From assembly GCF_001579845.1 (NCBI RefSeq), contig NZ_CP007440.1, forward strand, positions 310,001 to 374,000: a DNA stretch of 64,000 nucleotides, in the 5' to 3' direction. The position numbers and the translations under genes were made by a program. Positions 8,194-18,274 of the stretch are shown here, in pieces. The notes beneath the pieces were generated by a model. The model was not told the DNA's origin. It saw only the letters and a list, made by a program, of their open reading frames with translations, and made no database searches. Source of the stretch: Rhodoplanes sp. Z2-YC6860 (GTDB lineage Bacteria; Pseudomonadota; Alphaproteobacteria; Rhizobiales; Xanthobacteraceae). Each line of letters begins with the position of its first letter. Within the stretch, counting starts at the first letter, position 1.

Positions 8194-8242
8194 GGGCATG
8201 ATCTTTTCCGAAAACCGCTTCACACTTTTCGGGATCATGCCC
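8194..8242. repeat. Intergenic palindromic repeat (GGGCATGATC type)
   Basis: GGGCATGATC (8194-8203) is inverted as GATCATGCCC (8233-8242). An inner pair CCGAAAA / TTTTCGG lies at 8208-8214 and 8226-8232. Repeats of this form are scattered between genes in Bradyrhizobium-like genomes. It sits between convergent genes. Degenerate relatives appear at 10931-11002 and 15381-15412. Confidence 0.75.
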
Positions 8243-8266
8243 TGAGCCGCATTTGCGGCCAGCGCG

Positions 8267-8656
8267 TTATTCCGCTTCGAACGCCGCCGGGATGTGGCGC
8301 GGAATTTTTCCGGGCGCGACCAGCACCGCGTCGAAGCGGATGTCCTTGTCGATATCGTGCGGATTGAGCGAGAGCCAGGCCGCGGCGGCGGCTGCGATCC
8401 GGCGTTGCTGCCGCGTTTGCAGTGACTCGGCCGCTGCATCGAGCGTGGCCCGCGCTTTCACCTCGACGAAGACGAGCACGCGGCCGCGACGCGCCACGAT
8501 GTCGACCTCGCCGACCGGGCTGCGAAATCGTCGCGCGGCGATCCGATAGCCCTTGGCCACGAGATAAGCGGCGGCCCGGCTTTCGGCCGAGAGGCCAAGC
8601 CCGAACGCCGCGACGCGTTCGGGGTTCGGCGGATCGGCGCTATTCCGCCGCGCCAT
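8267..8656 (-). CDS. yraN: YraN family (UPF0102) nuclease-like protein
   Basis: The 129-residue protein has the PD-(D/E)xK-like core of the YraN family: [13 protein letters not shown] followed by VFVEVKAR, supplying the E-D-E-K residues. It may be a Holliday-junction-type endonuclease, but its role is not established. The ATG at 8656 lies inside the end of rsmI (17-bp overlap), pointing to translational coupling. The longer frame to 8740 runs entirely in the rsmI C-terminus. rsmI-LpoA-YraN neighbours are also found in enterobacteria. Confidence 0.88.
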   Translation of the reverse strand: MARRNSADPPNPERVAAFGLGLSAESRAAAYLVAKGYRIAARRFRSPVGEVDIVARRGRVLVFVEVKARATLDAAAESLQTRQQRRIAAAAAAWLSLNPHDIDKDIRFDAVLVAPGKIPRHIPAAFEAE

Positions 8657-9557
8657 CGCCGTGTCCGCCGAGTTCAAGCGCGCGCTGATAGAGCTCGCGA
8701 CGCGGCCGGCCGGTCGCCGCCGCCACATCGCTGACCGCATCCTTCACCGAGCCCTGCCGCAGGGCCCGCCGCAACAGGTCGTCGACCGCATCGGCGTCGA
8801 GCACCTCGTCGTCGGCCGGCGGCTCGACCACGATGGTGAACTCGCCGCGGCTTTCGGCGCCTTCGGCGTACTGCTGCGCCAGCGTCGCGAGGTCGCCGCG
8901 CCGCACCTCCTCGTGCATCTTGGTCAGCTCCCGGCACACCGCAGCCTGCCGGGGGCCAAAACCATCGGCCATCGCCTGAAGCGACTGCGCCACACGTGGG
9001 CCGCCTTCGTAGAAGATCAGCGTGGCCGCGACCGCCGAAAGCTCGGCGATGCGAGCTTTGCGCTGGCCGGTCTTGGCCGGCAGAAAGCCTTCGAAGAAAA
9101 ACCGGTCGGTCGGCAGGCCCGAACTGATCAGCGCCGTCAGCGCCGCGGAGGGGCCTGGCGCGGCCAGCACCGGATGGCCGGCTTCGCGGGCCTCCCGGAC
9201 AAGCTTGAAGCCCGGGTCCGAGACCAGCGGGGTTCCGGCATCTGAGACCAGGGCGATGGCTTCGCCGTCGCCGAGCCGGGCCATGAGCTTGGGCCGGGCG
9301 GCTGCGGCATTGTGCTCGTGATAGGGGGTCAGTGGGGTGGAGATACCGTAATGATCCAGGAGCCTGCGGGTCACACGGGTGTCCTCGCAGGCGATGAGAT
9401 CGGCGGCTGCGAGTGTTTCCAGGGCGCGGATCGTGATGTCGCGCAGGTTCCCAATGGGTGTCGCGACAAGATGCAGCCCCGGGGCGAGCCGCGGGGGCTC
9501 GACCGCCTGGCCTGCCAGGATGTAGGTCTTGGACGAGTTGTCCCGCATGGCCGCCAT
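8640..9557 (-). CDS. rsmI: 16S rRNA (cytidine1402-2'-O)-methyltransferase
   Basis: RsmI methylates the ribose of C1402 in the decoding centre of 16S rRNA, using S-adenosylmethionine. The tetrapyrrole-methylase fold is seen in [42 protein letters not shown] and [19 protein letters not shown]. The C-terminal third is the short RsmI-specific domain. ATG 9557 is used. GTG 9584 and ATG 9548 are also possible, and none has a clear ribosome site. It overlaps yraN and is divergent from the LpoA-like gene. Confidence 0.94.
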   Translation of the reverse strand: MAAMRDNSSKTYILAGQAVEPPRLAPGLHLVATPIGNLRDITIRALETLAAADLIACEDTRVTRRLLDHYGISTPLTPYHEHNAAAARPKLMARLGDGEAIALVSDAGTPLVSDPGFKLVREAREAGHPVLAAPGPSAALTALISSGLPTDRFFFEGFLPAKTGQRKARIAELSAVAATLIFYEGGPRVAQSLQAMADGFGPRQAAVCRELTKMHEEVRRGDLATLAQQYAEGAESRGEFTIVVEPPADDEVLDADAVDDLLRRALRQGSVKDAVSDVAAATGRPRRELYQRALELGGHGDGAAE

Positions 9558-9695
9558 TGTAGCGGCCAGGCGCCGGTACGCCACCGCGATCGGAAGGAAT
9601 TCGTTATCCTTTCCATTCGGTTAACTTATCGTCGTCAAGATGCCGGGTTGGTGGGGTGGGCTGGCGCAGCCAGCATTGTGTCGAGGTAACCGGTC

Positions 9696-10931
9696 ATGGT
9701 CCCGGGCTGTCGGGTCCAGTTTCGATCCCTGTTGTCGCGCCGCGCCTGCGTCCATGGCCTGACGGCCGGCGCATTGGCGTTGCTGTCGGCGTGCTCGGGC
9801 GTGTCCGAGTTGTTCAACGCCACCACGCCGTCGTCGCAGCAGCCGCCACCGCCCTCGGGCGGCACTGCGCCGCAAGCGGGCAGCGAGGTCGGCGCTGGCG
9901 GCGTCCGCGTCGCGCTGATCCTGCCGTTGTCGGCCGGCGGCAATGCCGGCACCGTGGCGCTGTCGATGAAGAACGCCGCGGAGATGGCGCTCACCGAATT
10001 CAACAGCCCGAACGTCCGGCTTCTGGTGAAGGACGACGCCGGCAATTCCTCCGGCGCGCAGCAGGCCGCACAGCAAGCCTTGAGCGAGGGCGCCGAGATC
10101 ATTCTCGGTCCGCTGTTCGCGCATTCGGTCGGCACGGTCGGCGCGGTCGCGCGGCAACGTGGCGTGCCGGTGATCGCGTTTTCGACCGACGCGACGGTTG
10201 CGGCGCGCGGCGTCTATCTCCTGAGTTTCCTGCCGGAGTCCGACGTCGACCGCATCGTCGAGTATTCGATCGCAACCGGCAAACGCTCGTTCGCCGCCAT
10301 GCTGTCGGACGGCGCCTACGGCAACGTGGTCGAGGCCGAGTTCAAGCAGGTGGTGTCGCGCAAGGGCGGCCGTATCGTTGCCTCCGAGCGCTACCAGTTT
10401 GACGCCAGCAGGATGCAAGTGCCGGCCAAGATCGTCGCCCAGGCGGCGCGCGGCGCCGATTCCGTGTTCATTCCCGAGGGGCCGGAGGTCGTGCCCTCGG
10501 TCGTGCAGGCGCTGACCGCCGCCGGTCTCGACACCAGGCGCGTGCAGCTTCTTGGGACGGGATTGTGGGACGATCCGCGCATCTTCAACGATTCGTCGCT
10601 GCAGGGCGGCCTCTATGCGGCACCGGACGGCACCGGCTTCCGCAACTTCGTGGCGCGCTACCGCACGCGTTACGGCCAGGACCCGGTGCGCACCGCGACG
10701 CTTGCCTATGATGCCGTGGCGCTCGTGGCTGCGCTGGTCAAGACGCAGGGGCCGCAGCGCTTCTCCGATCAGTCGCTCACCAACCCGTCAGGCTTCGCCG
10801 GCATCGACGGCCTGTTTCGTTTCCGCCGCGACGGCACCAACGAGCGCGGGCTCGCGGTGTTGAAGGTGACGCCGAGCGGCGGTCAGGTCGTCGCCCCGCC
10901 GCCGCGCGCCTTCGGCAATTCCGGAATCTAG
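9696..10931 (+). CDS. LpoA-like penicillin-binding protein activator lipoprotein
   Basis: The 411-residue precursor has a hydrophobic signal ending in a lipobox-like LLSAC at about residues 29-33, then a Pro/Ser-rich linker. The type 1 periplasmic-binding domain starts near VRVALILPLSAGGNAGTVAL. Its position beside rsmI and yraN is that of lpoA in enterobacteria, where the lipoprotein activates PBP1A for peptidoglycan synthesis. Sequence shows only the binding-protein fold, so a solute-binding role cannot be excluded. Confidence 0.8.
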   Translation: MVPGCRVQFRSLLSRRACVHGLTAGALALLSACSGVSELFNATTPSSQQPPPPSGGTAPQAGSEVGAGGVRVALILPLSAGGNAGTVALSMKNAAEMALTEFNSPNVRLLVKDDAGNSSGAQQAAQQALSEGAEIILGPLFAHSVGTVGAVARQRGVPVIAFSTDATVAARGVYLLSFLPESDVDRIVEYSIATGKRSFAAMLSDGAYGNVVEAEFKQVVSRKGGRIVASERYQFDASRMQVPAKIVAQAARGADSVFIPEGPEVVPSVVQALTAAGLDTRRVQLLGTGLWDDPRIFNDSSLQGGLYAAPDGTGFRNFVARYRTRYGQDPVRTATLAYDAVALVAALVKTQGPQRFSDQSLTNPSGFAGIDGLFRFRRDGTNERGLAVLKVTPSGGQVVAPPPRAFGNSGI

Positions 10932-11002
10932 CGTATGTCCTGGAAAAAGCCTGCCCGGACTTGATCCGGGGTGGATACCGGTTTTCCGAAAAGGACATGC
11001 GC
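10931..11002. repeat. Intergenic palindromic repeat
   Basis: GCGTATGTCCT (from 10931) is inverted as AGGACATGCGC (10992-11002) with one mismatch. Inside are GGAAAA / TTTTCC and a CCCGGACTTGATCCGGG-type core. It lies between convergent genes and belongs to the same broad class as the repeat at 8194-8242. Confidence 0.65.
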
Positions 11003-11016
11003 AAACGAAGTGACCG

Positions 11017-12585
11017 TCACTCGGCCGCGACGAGTTCTTCGCTCGGTTTGAAGTTGTAGTGCGAGGCGTCGCGGCGTCCCGACGAGGCTTCGCGGGCAAA
11101 CAGGATCAGGTGGTGGGCGACAAGGCCCACCATGACCAGGTCCTGCAAATTCCCGGTGCGCAGCCGCGCCCAGGCGAAGCGCCAGAACACCCGGCGATAT
11201 GACCCGCGGATGCCAACGAACCAGAAGATCCGCCCGACAATGGTGAGGCCCTTGCGGATGTTGGCCCAGGTCGGCGCGCGCAGCACGCTGTCCTTCGGGT
11301 GCAGCCGGTTGGGATAGGTCGCCTTGATCTGATGTTCGTAGCGTTCGTAGAGCGCTTCGGGCTGGTAGGCGATCCGCATGCATTCGCGCCACTCGGCCAG
11401 CACCTGTTCATACGGCCGCCGGAACACGACATTGGACTCGCGGTCGTCGTCATCCTCGATCAGGCGCTGCTCGCGCTTGAGCCGGTCCCACAGCGGTGTG
11501 CGCGGCAACGCTTGCAGCAGGTTCATGGTGAGCAGAGGAATCTGCGAGTGTTTGACGAAGTCCAAAAGCCGCTTGTCGCTATCCGCTGTGTCGGTGTCGA
11601 GCCCCATGATGATGCCTGACACCACCTCCATCCCGTAGCCGTTCAGCGTCTCGATGGCTTCGAGGATCGGCACCATGTTGTTGTGCTCTTTGGCCATCGC
11701 CTTGAGCGCATCGGCGTCCGTAGTTTCGATGCCACAGAAGATCGTCTCGAACATCGCCTCGCGCATCAGCGAAAGGATCTCGGGCCGTTTGGCGATGTTG
11801 AGCGTCGCCTCGCAGGCAAACGACAGCGGATAGCGATTGCGCTTCTGCCATTCGACGAGATGCGGCAGAAGCTCGCGGACGCCGCGCCGGTGCGCGATGA
11901 AATTGTCGTCGACGAAATAGACAGCGTTGGAGAGACCGCACTCCACCATCTTGTCGAGTTCGGCGGTGAGCTGTTCCGGTGTCTTGAAGCGCGGATTGCG
12001 GCCGTACAGCGCCGGGATGTCGCAGAACTCGCACTGATAGGGGCAGCCGCTGGAGAACTGGACGCTGCCGATGAAGTATTTGCGGAGCTGCGCGAGCTCA
12101 TAGGCCGGCACCGGGAAGTCGGTCAGCTCGCGCCGCACCACCGTCTTCAGAACGATTTGGCGCTCCGGCCGCGTGGCGTCCTGTTCAAGGCGGGCGAACA
12201 GCTCGTCGGTGGCGTCGCCCATTTCGCCGACATGGAGATAGTCAAAGTCTGGATAGTGTTCGGGACAAGCCGACACGGACGAGCCGCCCAGCACCGTGGT
12301 GCGATCCTTGGCATGGGCGCGGCGCAGGATGTCCTGCATCTGCGGCCGCTGCACATGCATGCCGCTGACGAACACGACTTCGGCCCATTCGAAATCGTCT
12401 GGGGTTGCGGGATCGAGGTTCTCGTCGACGAAGCGGACCTGCCAATCCTTCGGGGCCGACGCGGCGATCACCAGCAGGCCCTGCGGCGGCATGAAGGCGC
12501 GGATGCCGTCCGTCAGCGGATAGGAGAATTCGAACGATCCGAACGAGGGTGTGTAGCGCGGAAATACGCAGAGCAGCCGCCGCAC
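11017..12585 (-). CDS. B12-binding radical SAM protein (HpnP-like, possible hopanoid C-2 methylase)
   Basis: The 522-residue protein has an N-terminal cobalamin-binding-like domain (about 1-150), a radical SAM domain with the cluster motif C-x3-C-x2-C in SSGCPYQCEFCDIPALYGR near 190-205, and a C-terminal DUF4070-like helical domain with HHLILFAREASSG near the end. From memory this architecture and the opening RLLCVFPRYTPSFG resemble HpnP, which methylates hopanoids at C-2 in Rhodopseudomonas. Other class B methylases share the layout, so I leave the symbol empty. No other hopanoid gene is in the window. Confidence 0.8.
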   Translation of the reverse strand: MRRLLCVFPRYTPSFGSFEFSYPLTDGIRAFMPPQGLLVIAASAPKDWQVRFVDENLDPATPDDFEWAEVVFVSGMHVQRPQMQDILRRAHAKDRTTVLGGSSVSACPEHYPDFDYLHVGEMGDATDELFARLEQDATRPERQIVLKTVVRRELTDFPVPAYELAQLRKYFIGSVQFSSGCPYQCEFCDIPALYGRNPRFKTPEQLTAELDKMVECGLSNAVYFVDDNFIAHRRGVRELLPHLVEWQKRNRYPLSFACEATLNIAKRPEILSLMREAMFETIFCGIETTDADALKAMAKEHNNMVPILEAIETLNGYGMEVVSGIIMGLDTDTADSDKRLLDFVKHSQIPLLTMNLLQALPRTPLWDRLKREQRLIEDDDDRESNVVFRRPYEQVLAEWRECMRIAYQPEALYERYEHQIKATYPNRLHPKDSVLRAPTWANIRKGLTIVGRIFWFVGIRGSYRRVFWRFAWARLRTGNLQDLVMVGLVAHHLILFAREASSGRRDASHYNFKPSEELVAAE

Positions 12586-12708
12586 GGCGAAATCCTTTGT
12601 GAAATCCCCTACCTCGATTCGAAATGAAGCACAGCGAAGTGGCGAAAACGAGATGTTGTCAGGAAATTCCGGACATGCGGCAAAAGCGCCCGGCGTCTTG
12701 ACGTATTT

Positions 12709-13881
12709 CTACGCCGCCAGGTCCGCCACCACGGCATCGAGCACCGGGAAGCCCGCCGGCGTGACCCGCAGGATGCCATGGCGGTCCCGTGCCACGAAGC
12801 CATGGGCCGCTAGTGTCTCGATGCGGGCGGGATCGAGCGTGCGCCCCGATAGGGCTGTGTAGCGCGCCGGGTCGATGCCCTCCGCAAGGCGGAGCCCCAT
12901 CAGCAGGAATTCGTCGGCGCGCTCCTCCGGCAACAGCACCTCGTCAGTGACGACGCCGTGGCCGGTGGCTTCGACCTGGGTCAGCCAGGTTTCGGGTCGC
13001 CTTTCGGTCGCGATGGCATGACGCCGGCCGTCGATGTCGAGCCGGCCGTGGGCGCCGGGTCCGATGCCGGCATATTCCTGACCGCGCCAGTACACGAGGT
13101 TGTGCCGGCACTCGGCTCCGGGGCGAGCGTGGTTGGACACTTCGTAAGCGGGAAGCCCCGCCGCGCCGCAAATCTCCTGGGTCAGATCGAACAGTTCCCG
13201 GGCGGAGTCATCGTCGGGCGTGATGAGCTTGCCGCTCTTGTGCAGCGTCGCAAACGGCGTGTCGGGCTCGATGGTAAGCTGATAGAGCGACAGATGCTCG
13301 GCGGCCTCGCCGATGGCGCGTTTGAGCTCGGCCTGCCACTGCTGCGGTGTCTGCCGCGGTCGCGCATAGATCAGATCGAACGAGTAGCGCTCGAAATTCT
13401 GCCGCGCGATCGCAACCGCGTCGAGCGCTTCGCGTGCGGTGTGGAGCCGGCCGAGCTCCTTCAGCAAAGCATCGTCGAGCGCCTGCACGCCGAGCGACAC
13501 GCGGTTGACGCCGGCCGCGCGATAGCCGCGAAAGCGAGTCGCTTCGACACTGGTCGGATTGGCTTCGAGCGTCACTTCGACGTCGCGCGCGACTGGCCAA
13601 TGCTTGCCGATGGCGTTGAGAATGGCGCCGACCGTCCCGGGCTGCATCAATGACGGCGTGCCGCCACCGAGGAAGATGCTGGTGACGGTGCGCCCCGGCA
13701 CGCGCCCGGCGGTCGTGGCAATTTCAGTCTCGAAGGCTCGGAGGAACCGCGCCTCGTCGATCGCGGCATGGCGTACATGGCTGTTGAAGTCGCAGTACGG
13801 ACACTTCGACAGGCAGAAAGGCCAATGCACATAGACGCCGAAGGCGGCGGCTGAGTTGGGCGCTGCTGCGGAGTCTGACAT
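12709..13881 (-). CDS. hemW: HemW-like radical SAM protein (heme chaperone)
   Basis: The protein carries the HemW signature VHWPFCLSKCPYCDFNS with the C-x3-C-x2-C cluster ligands near the N-terminus, FLGGGTPSL near residue 80, and the C-terminal HemN-type domain (IGPGAHGRL and following). HemW is related to oxygen-independent coproporphyrinogen oxidase, but the extra Phe after the third Cys marks the heme-trafficking branch. ATG 13881 is used. TTG 13917 is a possible longer start. It follows rdgB and rph on the same strand, with 78 bp between. Confidence 0.92.
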   Translation of the reverse strand: MSDSAAAPNSAAAFGVYVHWPFCLSKCPYCDFNSHVRHAAIDEARFLRAFETEIATTAGRVPGRTVTSIFLGGGTPSLMQPGTVGAILNAIGKHWPVARDVEVTLEANPTSVEATRFRGYRAAGVNRVSLGVQALDDALLKELGRLHTAREALDAVAIARQNFERYSFDLIYARPRQTPQQWQAELKRAIGEAAEHLSLYQLTIEPDTPFATLHKSGKLITPDDDSARELFDLTQEICGAAGLPAYEVSNHARPGAECRHNLVYWRGQEYAGIGPGAHGRLDIDGRRHAIATERRPETWLTQVEATGHGVVTDEVLLPEERADEFLLMGLRLAEGIDPARYTALSGRTLDPARIETLAAHGFVARDRHGILRVTPAGFPVLDAVVADLAA

Positions 13882-13959
13882 GGCCGGAGGCTTATGCTCG
13901 AAGCCGGGATTCGACAAGCGAATAAGATCGTCGGTTCGCGAAACAGTGTTACCGGAGGA

Positions 13960-14616
13960 TCACCCGGACTTCGTCAGGCAGGCGTCTGCAAGCGCGAGGA
14001 ATGCCCGGGCGCGGTGCGACAGCCCCCGGGCGCGCGGCGGCAGACCGTGCTTCTCCTCGGATGGCATTTCGCCGAAGGTGCGGTCGTGGCCGTCCGGCTT
14101 GAACAGCGGATCGTAGCCGAAGCCGAGTTTGCCGCGCGGCGGCCAGACGATGGTTCCGTCGACCGTTGCCTCGAATTCCTCGACATGACCGTCCGGCCAG
14201 GCGACGCACAGTGCCGAGACAAAACGGCCGCGCCGTTGCTCGGGCGTTTTGGCGCCGCGTTCCACCAGGAGGCTCTGAATCTTGTTCATGGCGGCGCGGA
14301 AATCTTTTTCCGGCCCGGCCCAGCGCGCCGAATAGATGCCCGGATCGCCATCGAGCGCGTCGACCACGAGGCCCGAGTCATCGGCGAAGGCAGGCTGGCC
14401 GGTCGCCTTCGCGGCTGCCGCTGCTTTGATCAGCGCATTGGCGCGGAAGCTGGTTCCGGTTTCTTCCGGCTCTGGCAGGCCGAGTTCGCCCGCCGAGGTG
14501 GCTTGGACGCCGTAGAGCGACAGAAGATCACGCATTTCGGCAAGCTTGCCGGGATTATGCGTCGCGATCACGAGCCGGCCGGTGATGCGGCGATGGGCCC
14601 GATCCTGCGCCGCCAC
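13960..14616 (-). CDS. rdgB: Non-canonical purine NTP pyrophosphatase (RdgB/HAM1)
   Basis: The 218-residue enzyme hydrolyses dITP, XTP and related nucleotides to keep them out of nucleic acids. Motifs: IATHNPGKLAEM at the N-terminus, ETGTSFRANALIKA, FADDSGLVVDAL, IYSARWAG, and GKLGFGYDPLF. The GTG at 14616 is one base from the rph stop codon, so the two genes are tightly coupled. ATG is absent in this part of the frame. Confidence 0.95.
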   Translation of the reverse strand: MAAQDRAHRRITGRLVIATHNPGKLAEMRDLLSLYGVQATSAGELGLPEPEETGTSFRANALIKAAAAAKATGQPAFADDSGLVVDALDGDPGIYSARWAGPEKDFRAAMNKIQSLLVERGAKTPEQRRGRFVSALCVAWPDGHVEEFEATVDGTIVWPPRGKLGFGYDPLFKPDGHDRTFGEMPSEEKHGLPPRARGLSHRARAFLALADACLTKSG

Positions 14617-14617
14617 G

Positions 14618-15337
14618 CTACATCACCGCCATCTTTTGCAGATCGACAAGTTTGCCGATGCCTTTGCGGGCGAGCGCGAGAAGCGACAGCAGCTCAGCCT
14701 CGCTGAACGGCGTCTTCTCGGCGGTGGCCTGGATTTCGACGATGTTGCCCGAGCCCGTCATGATGAAATTGGCGTCAGTCTCGGCTTCGGAGTCTTCGGC
14801 GTAATCGAGATCGAGCACCGCGACGTTCTTGTAAACGCCGCACGAAATCGCCGCGACCTGATCGCGCAGCGGATTGGTCTTGATCATCTCACGCGTGCGC
14901 ATCCAGGTGAGGCAATCGTTGAGAGCGACCCAGGCGCCGGTGATCGAGGCGGTGCGCGTGCCGCCGTCGGCCTGCACCACGTCGCAGTCGATGGTGATCT
15001 GCTTCTCGCCGAGCGCCGGCAGGTCGATCACCGAGCGCAGGCTCCGTCCGATCAACCGCTGGATCTCCACGGTGCGGCCGCTCTGCTTGCCGGAGGACGC
15101 CTCGCGGCGCGTGCGCTCATGTGTGGCGCGCGGCAGCATGCCGTATTCGGCAGTGACCCAGCCGCGGCCCTGACCCTTGAGCCACGGCGGCAGCCGCTCC
15201 TCCAGCGTCGCGGTGACGAGCACATGGGTGTCGCCGAATTTCACGAAGCACGAGCCTTCGGCGTATTTCACCACGCCACGCTCGAGCGACACGGCGCGAA
15301 GCTCGTCGGGCTGTCGGCGGCTGGGCCGCATAAGCAT
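14618..15337 (-). CDS. rph: Ribonuclease PH
   Basis: RNase PH trims the 3' end of tRNA precursors phosphorolytically. The 239-residue length is typical. Motifs include [12 protein letters not shown] at the start, [37 protein letters not shown], the phosphate-binding [11 protein letters not shown], and [19 protein letters not shown]. It is the first gene of the rph-rdgB-hemW set on the minus strand. The usual neighbour hrcA lies about 1.2 kb away on the other strand, with a Bug gene between. Confidence 0.97.
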   Translation of the reverse strand: MLMRPSRRQPDELRAVSLERGVVKYAEGSCFVKFGDTHVLVTATLEERLPPWLKGQGRGWVTAEYGMLPRATHERTRREASSGKQSGRTVEIQRLIGRSLRSVIDLPALGEKQITIDCDVVQADGGTRTASITGAWVALNDCLTWMRTREMIKTNPLRDQVAAISCGVYKNVAVLDLDYAEDSEAETDANFIMTGSGNIVEIQATAEKTPFSEAELLSLLALARKGIGKLVDLQKMAVM

Positions 15338-15380
15338 TCTCCATCGACACGAAATTTCGGGCCGGTTTTAGAGCATGGTC

Positions 15381-15412
15381 GCGAAAAAGCCAGTGCCTTT
15401 GCGGTTTTTCGC
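15381..15412. repeat. Hairpin between rph and the Bug gene
   Basis: GCGAAAAA (15381-15388) pairs with TTTTTCGC (15405-15412). The flanking GAGCATGGTC suggests a decayed copy of the GCATGATC-type repeat. It could also stop transcription after the Bug gene. Confidence 0.5.
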
Positions 15413-15430
15413 GCCGTCCCCCTTACGGGA

Positions 15431-16393
15431 TCACTCGGGCTGGATGCCGGCGTCCTTGATCATCCTGGTCCACTTCACGAGCTGCACTTTGACGAAGCTG
15501 TCGAGCTCTTCGGTCGAGCTGGAGAAAGCTTCGAAGCCGGTCGCCGCGATCTGCGCCTTGATTTCGGGATCGTCGATGATCTTGCGCAATTCGGTGTTCA
15601 GCCGCGTGACGATATCGGGCGGTGTGTTGGCCGCCAGAAAGAACGCCGCCCAGGAATCCATATCGAAGCCCTTCACGCCGGCTTCATCGAGCGTCGGCAG
15701 ATCCGGCACCAGCGAGCTTCGTTGCAGTCGTGTGGTCGCAAGCCCGCGCAGCGCACCGCTTTTGTGATGCGGCAGGCCTGTCGCCATGTCGGTGAACAGC
15801 ATCGACACGCGGCCGCCGATCACGTCTTGCACCGCAGGCGGCGAGCTTCGATAGGGCACGTGGAGCAGATCGAGGCCCGCGGCCCGCTTGAGCGTCTCGC
15901 CCGCCACGATCGACGAGGCATTGGCGCTGGCGAACGACAGCTTGCCGGGATTGGCCTTGGCGTAGGCGATCAGCTCCGCGATCGACTTTGCCGGAATGCC
16001 CGGATTGACCAGCAGCAGTTGTGTGAAGCTGCCGATCCGGCAAAGCGGCTGGAAGTCCTTGATCGGATCGTAGGCGATGGACTTGTTCAGGCTCGGCGCC
16101 GCCGACATTGGCGTGTTGCTGGCGAGAAAGATCGTGTAACCGTCCGGCGCCGAACGCGCGACCTGCACGGCCGCGATCGCGCCGTTCGCGCCGGGTTTGT
16201 TCTCGATGATGACGCCCTGGCCCAGCACGGTGGACAGCCGCTGGCCGATGATGCGCGCAATCAGGTCGCTGCCGCTGCCCGGCCCGAACGGCACCACGAA
16301 CGTGATGGGCTTGCTGGGGTAGCCTTGCGCATGCGCCGCCGTGCCGGTCAGGACCAGCCACAGCACAGCCAATGCGCGGAACAAGAAACTCAT
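15431..16393 (-). CDS. Bug/TctC family periplasmic substrate-binding protein
   Basis: The 320-residue precursor has a signal peptide ending in AHAQG (about residue 22) and the TctC/Bug domain: [46 protein letters not shown], and [19 protein letters not shown]. Such proteins capture carboxylates for tripartite tricarboxylate transporters or act as sensors. No TctA/TctB genes are nearby, so it is an orphan as most Bug proteins are. The ATG at 16393 has GGGAGG seven bases upstream. It is inserted between rph and hrcA, which are usually adjacent in relatives. Confidence 0.9.
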   Translation of the reverse strand: MSFLFRALAVLWLVLTGTAAHAQGYPSKPITFVVPFGPGSGSDLIARIIGQRLSTVLGQGVIIENKPGANGAIAAVQVARSAPDGYTIFLASNTPMSAAPSLNKSIAYDPIKDFQPLCRIGSFTQLLLVNPGIPAKSIAELIAYAKANPGKLSFASANASSIVAGETLKRAAGLDLLHVPYRSSPPAVQDVIGGRVSMLFTDMATGLPHHKSGALRGLATTRLQRSSLVPDLPTLDEAGVKGFDMDSWAAFFLAANTPPDIVTRLNTELRKIIDDPEIKAQIAATGFEAFSSSTEELDSFVKVQLVKWTRMIKDAGIQPE

Positions 16394-16511
16394 GCCGCGT
16401 CCTCCCGGTCAGCCGGTCTACCGCCAGCTTGAACGGCAGAGCATATCAGAGTTGGGCGACTTGAAGTGCTGGGTCCAAATGGACAATTCTGATGTGCAGG
16501 AGGGGTTTGAC

Positions 16512-17588
16512 GTGTCCCAGGACGTGCCGATTGGCCGCAATCAGGTGAGCCTCGCGCAGCTCAACGAGCGCTCGCGCGAGATTTTCCGGCAGATCGTCGA
16601 AAGCTATCTGGCGACCGGCGAGCCGTTGGGCTCGCGCAACTTGTCACGGCTGATCCAGACTCCGTTGTCGCCGGCTTCGGTCCGCAACGTCATGGCGGAC
16701 CTCGAGCAGCTCGGGCTGATCTTCGCCCCCCACACCTCGGCCGGACGGTTGCCCACCGAGCTTGGCCTGCGTTTCTTCGTCGACGCGCTGATGCAGGTCG
16801 GCGACCTCAACGAGAACGAGCGCCGCCAGATCGAGGCGCAAGTCGCCGGCGCCGGCAAGTCGATGGAGAACGTGCTGAGCGAGGCTTCGGGTCTGCTGTC
16901 GGGTCTCACCCGCGCGGCCGGCGTGGTGCTGACCGCGAAGGCGAATGCGCGGCTGAAGAACATCGAGTTCATGCGGCTCGATCCCGAGCGCGCGCTGGTC
17001 GTGATGGTCGGCGAGGACGGCCAGGTCGAAAACCGTATTCTGCCGCTGCCGGTCGGCCTGCCGGCCTCCGCGCTGACCGAGGCGTCGAACTTCCTGAACG
17101 CGCGCATCCGCGGCAAGACGCTCGCCGAAGTGCGCGGCGAGCTCGAGCAGGCGCGCGCCGCGGCGCAAGCCGAGCTCGATCAACTGACCCAGAAGGTGGT
17201 CGCTGACGGGCTTGCGAGCTGGTCCGGCGGCGACGGCGACGAGCGCAAGCTGATCGTGCGCGGTCAGGCGCATCTGCTCGAAGACTTGAAGGTTCTCGAA
17301 GACCTCGAACGCGTGCGGCTCCTGTTCGACGATCTCGAATCCCGCCGCGACGTCATCGATCTTCTCGGCCGCGCCGAGCGCGCCGAGGGCGTGCGCATCT
17401 TCATCGGTTCCGAAAACAAGCTGTTCTCGCTGTCGGGCTCCTCGACCATCATCGCGCCCTATCACGACCGCGCCGGCCGCATCGTCGGCGTGCTGGGCGT
17501 GATCGGCCCGACCCGGCTGAACTACGCCCGGGTGATCCCGATGGTCGACTACACCGCCAAGGTGGTCGGCCGATTGTTGGGCTCCTGA
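16512..17588 (+). CDS. hrcA: Heat-inducible transcription repressor HrcA
   Basis: HrcA represses class I heat-shock genes by binding CIRCE. The 358-residue protein shows the N-terminal winged helix ([55 protein letters not shown]) and the C-terminal domain ending [19 protein letters not shown] 16512 is preferred because AGGAGGGG lies six bases upstream. ATG 16479 and the longer frame to 16341 lack such a site. No CIRCE element is seen in the window, so its targets (usually groESL) lie elsewhere. Confidence 0.95.
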   Translation: MSQDVPIGRNQVSLAQLNERSREIFRQIVESYLATGEPLGSRNLSRLIQTPLSPASVRNVMADLEQLGLIFAPHTSAGRLPTELGLRFFVDALMQVGDLNENERRQIEAQVAGAGKSMENVLSEASGLLSGLTRAAGVVLTAKANARLKNIEFMRLDPERALVVMVGEDGQVENRILPLPVGLPASALTEASNFLNARIRGKTLAEVRGELEQARAAAQAELDQLTQKVVADGLASWSGGDGDERKLIVRGQAHLLEDLKVLEDLERVRLLFDDLESRRDVIDLLGRAERAEGVRIFIGSENKLFSLSGSSTIIAPYHDRAGRIVGVLGVIGPTRLNYARVIPMVDYTAKVVGRLLGS

Positions 17589-17668
17589 CGGATTTGGCTG
17601 ATCCGCTGCTCCCGAATCCCTCGAACCCGCTTGATTTTTTCGCTCTTTGCCCTGATATCCCGGGCACC

Positions 17669-18262
17669 ATGAACAACCGCGACACGCCTCCACAGCCCGA
17701 GACCGCAGCCGACACGCCGGTGCAGCCCGATGCCGCGGCGGCACCGAAGGCCTCGACCTCGCTCGACCGCGAACTGGCCGAGATGAAGGACCGGCTGCTG
17801 CGCACGCTCGCCGACATGGAAAACATGCGCAAGCGGACCGACCGCGAGGTCGCGGACGCGCGGGTTTATGGCATCTCCAACTTTGCGCGCGACATTCTGG
17901 GCGTGGCCGACAACATGCATCGCGCCATGCAGGCGCTCGACGACGAGCTGCGCGCCAATGCCGACGACGCGGTGAAGTCGCTGCTCGACGGAGTCGAACT
18001 GACCGAGCGCGAGTTGATGAACGTGCTCGAAAAGAATGGCGTCAAGAAACTCGATCCGATGGGCCAGAAGTTCGATCCCAACCGCCATCAGGCGATGTTT
18101 GAGATGGAAGATGCCAGCGTGCCGTCCGGCACGGTCGTCCAGGTGATGCAAGCCGGCTATACGATCGGCGAGCGCGTGCTGCGTCCCGCGCTGGTCGCGG
18201 TCTCCAAGGGCGGCGCGAAGGCCGCGCCCGCGGCGTCCGCCAACGACAACCCCACGCAGTAA
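17669..18262 (+). CDS. grpE: GrpE nucleotide exchange factor
   Basis: GrpE releases ADP from DnaK. The 197-residue protein has a disordered acidic/Pro-rich N-terminus, the long coiled coil (LAEMKDRLLRTLADMENMRK), and the C-terminal beta domain with MGQKFDPNRHQAMF and GTVVQVMQAGYTIGERVLRPA. ATG 17669 begins a normal-length protein, while the open frame back to 17594 does not look like GrpE. It follows hrcA by 80 bp on the same strand. Confidence 0.95.
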   Translation: MNNRDTPPQPETAADTPVQPDAAAAPKASTSLDRELAEMKDRLLRTLADMENMRKRTDREVADARVYGISNFARDILGVADNMHRAMQALDDELRANADDAVKSLLDGVELTERELMNVLEKNGVKKLDPMGQKFDPNRHQAMFEMEDASVPSGTVVQVMQAGYTIGERVLRPALVAVSKGGAKAAPAASANDNPTQ

Positions 18263-18274
18263 GTTCGTTCCTCG

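Noticed and set aside
14546-16432. 628-codon open frame opposite rph and the Bug gene
   Set aside because: It spans two certain genes and a repeat on the other strand, so it is a shadow.
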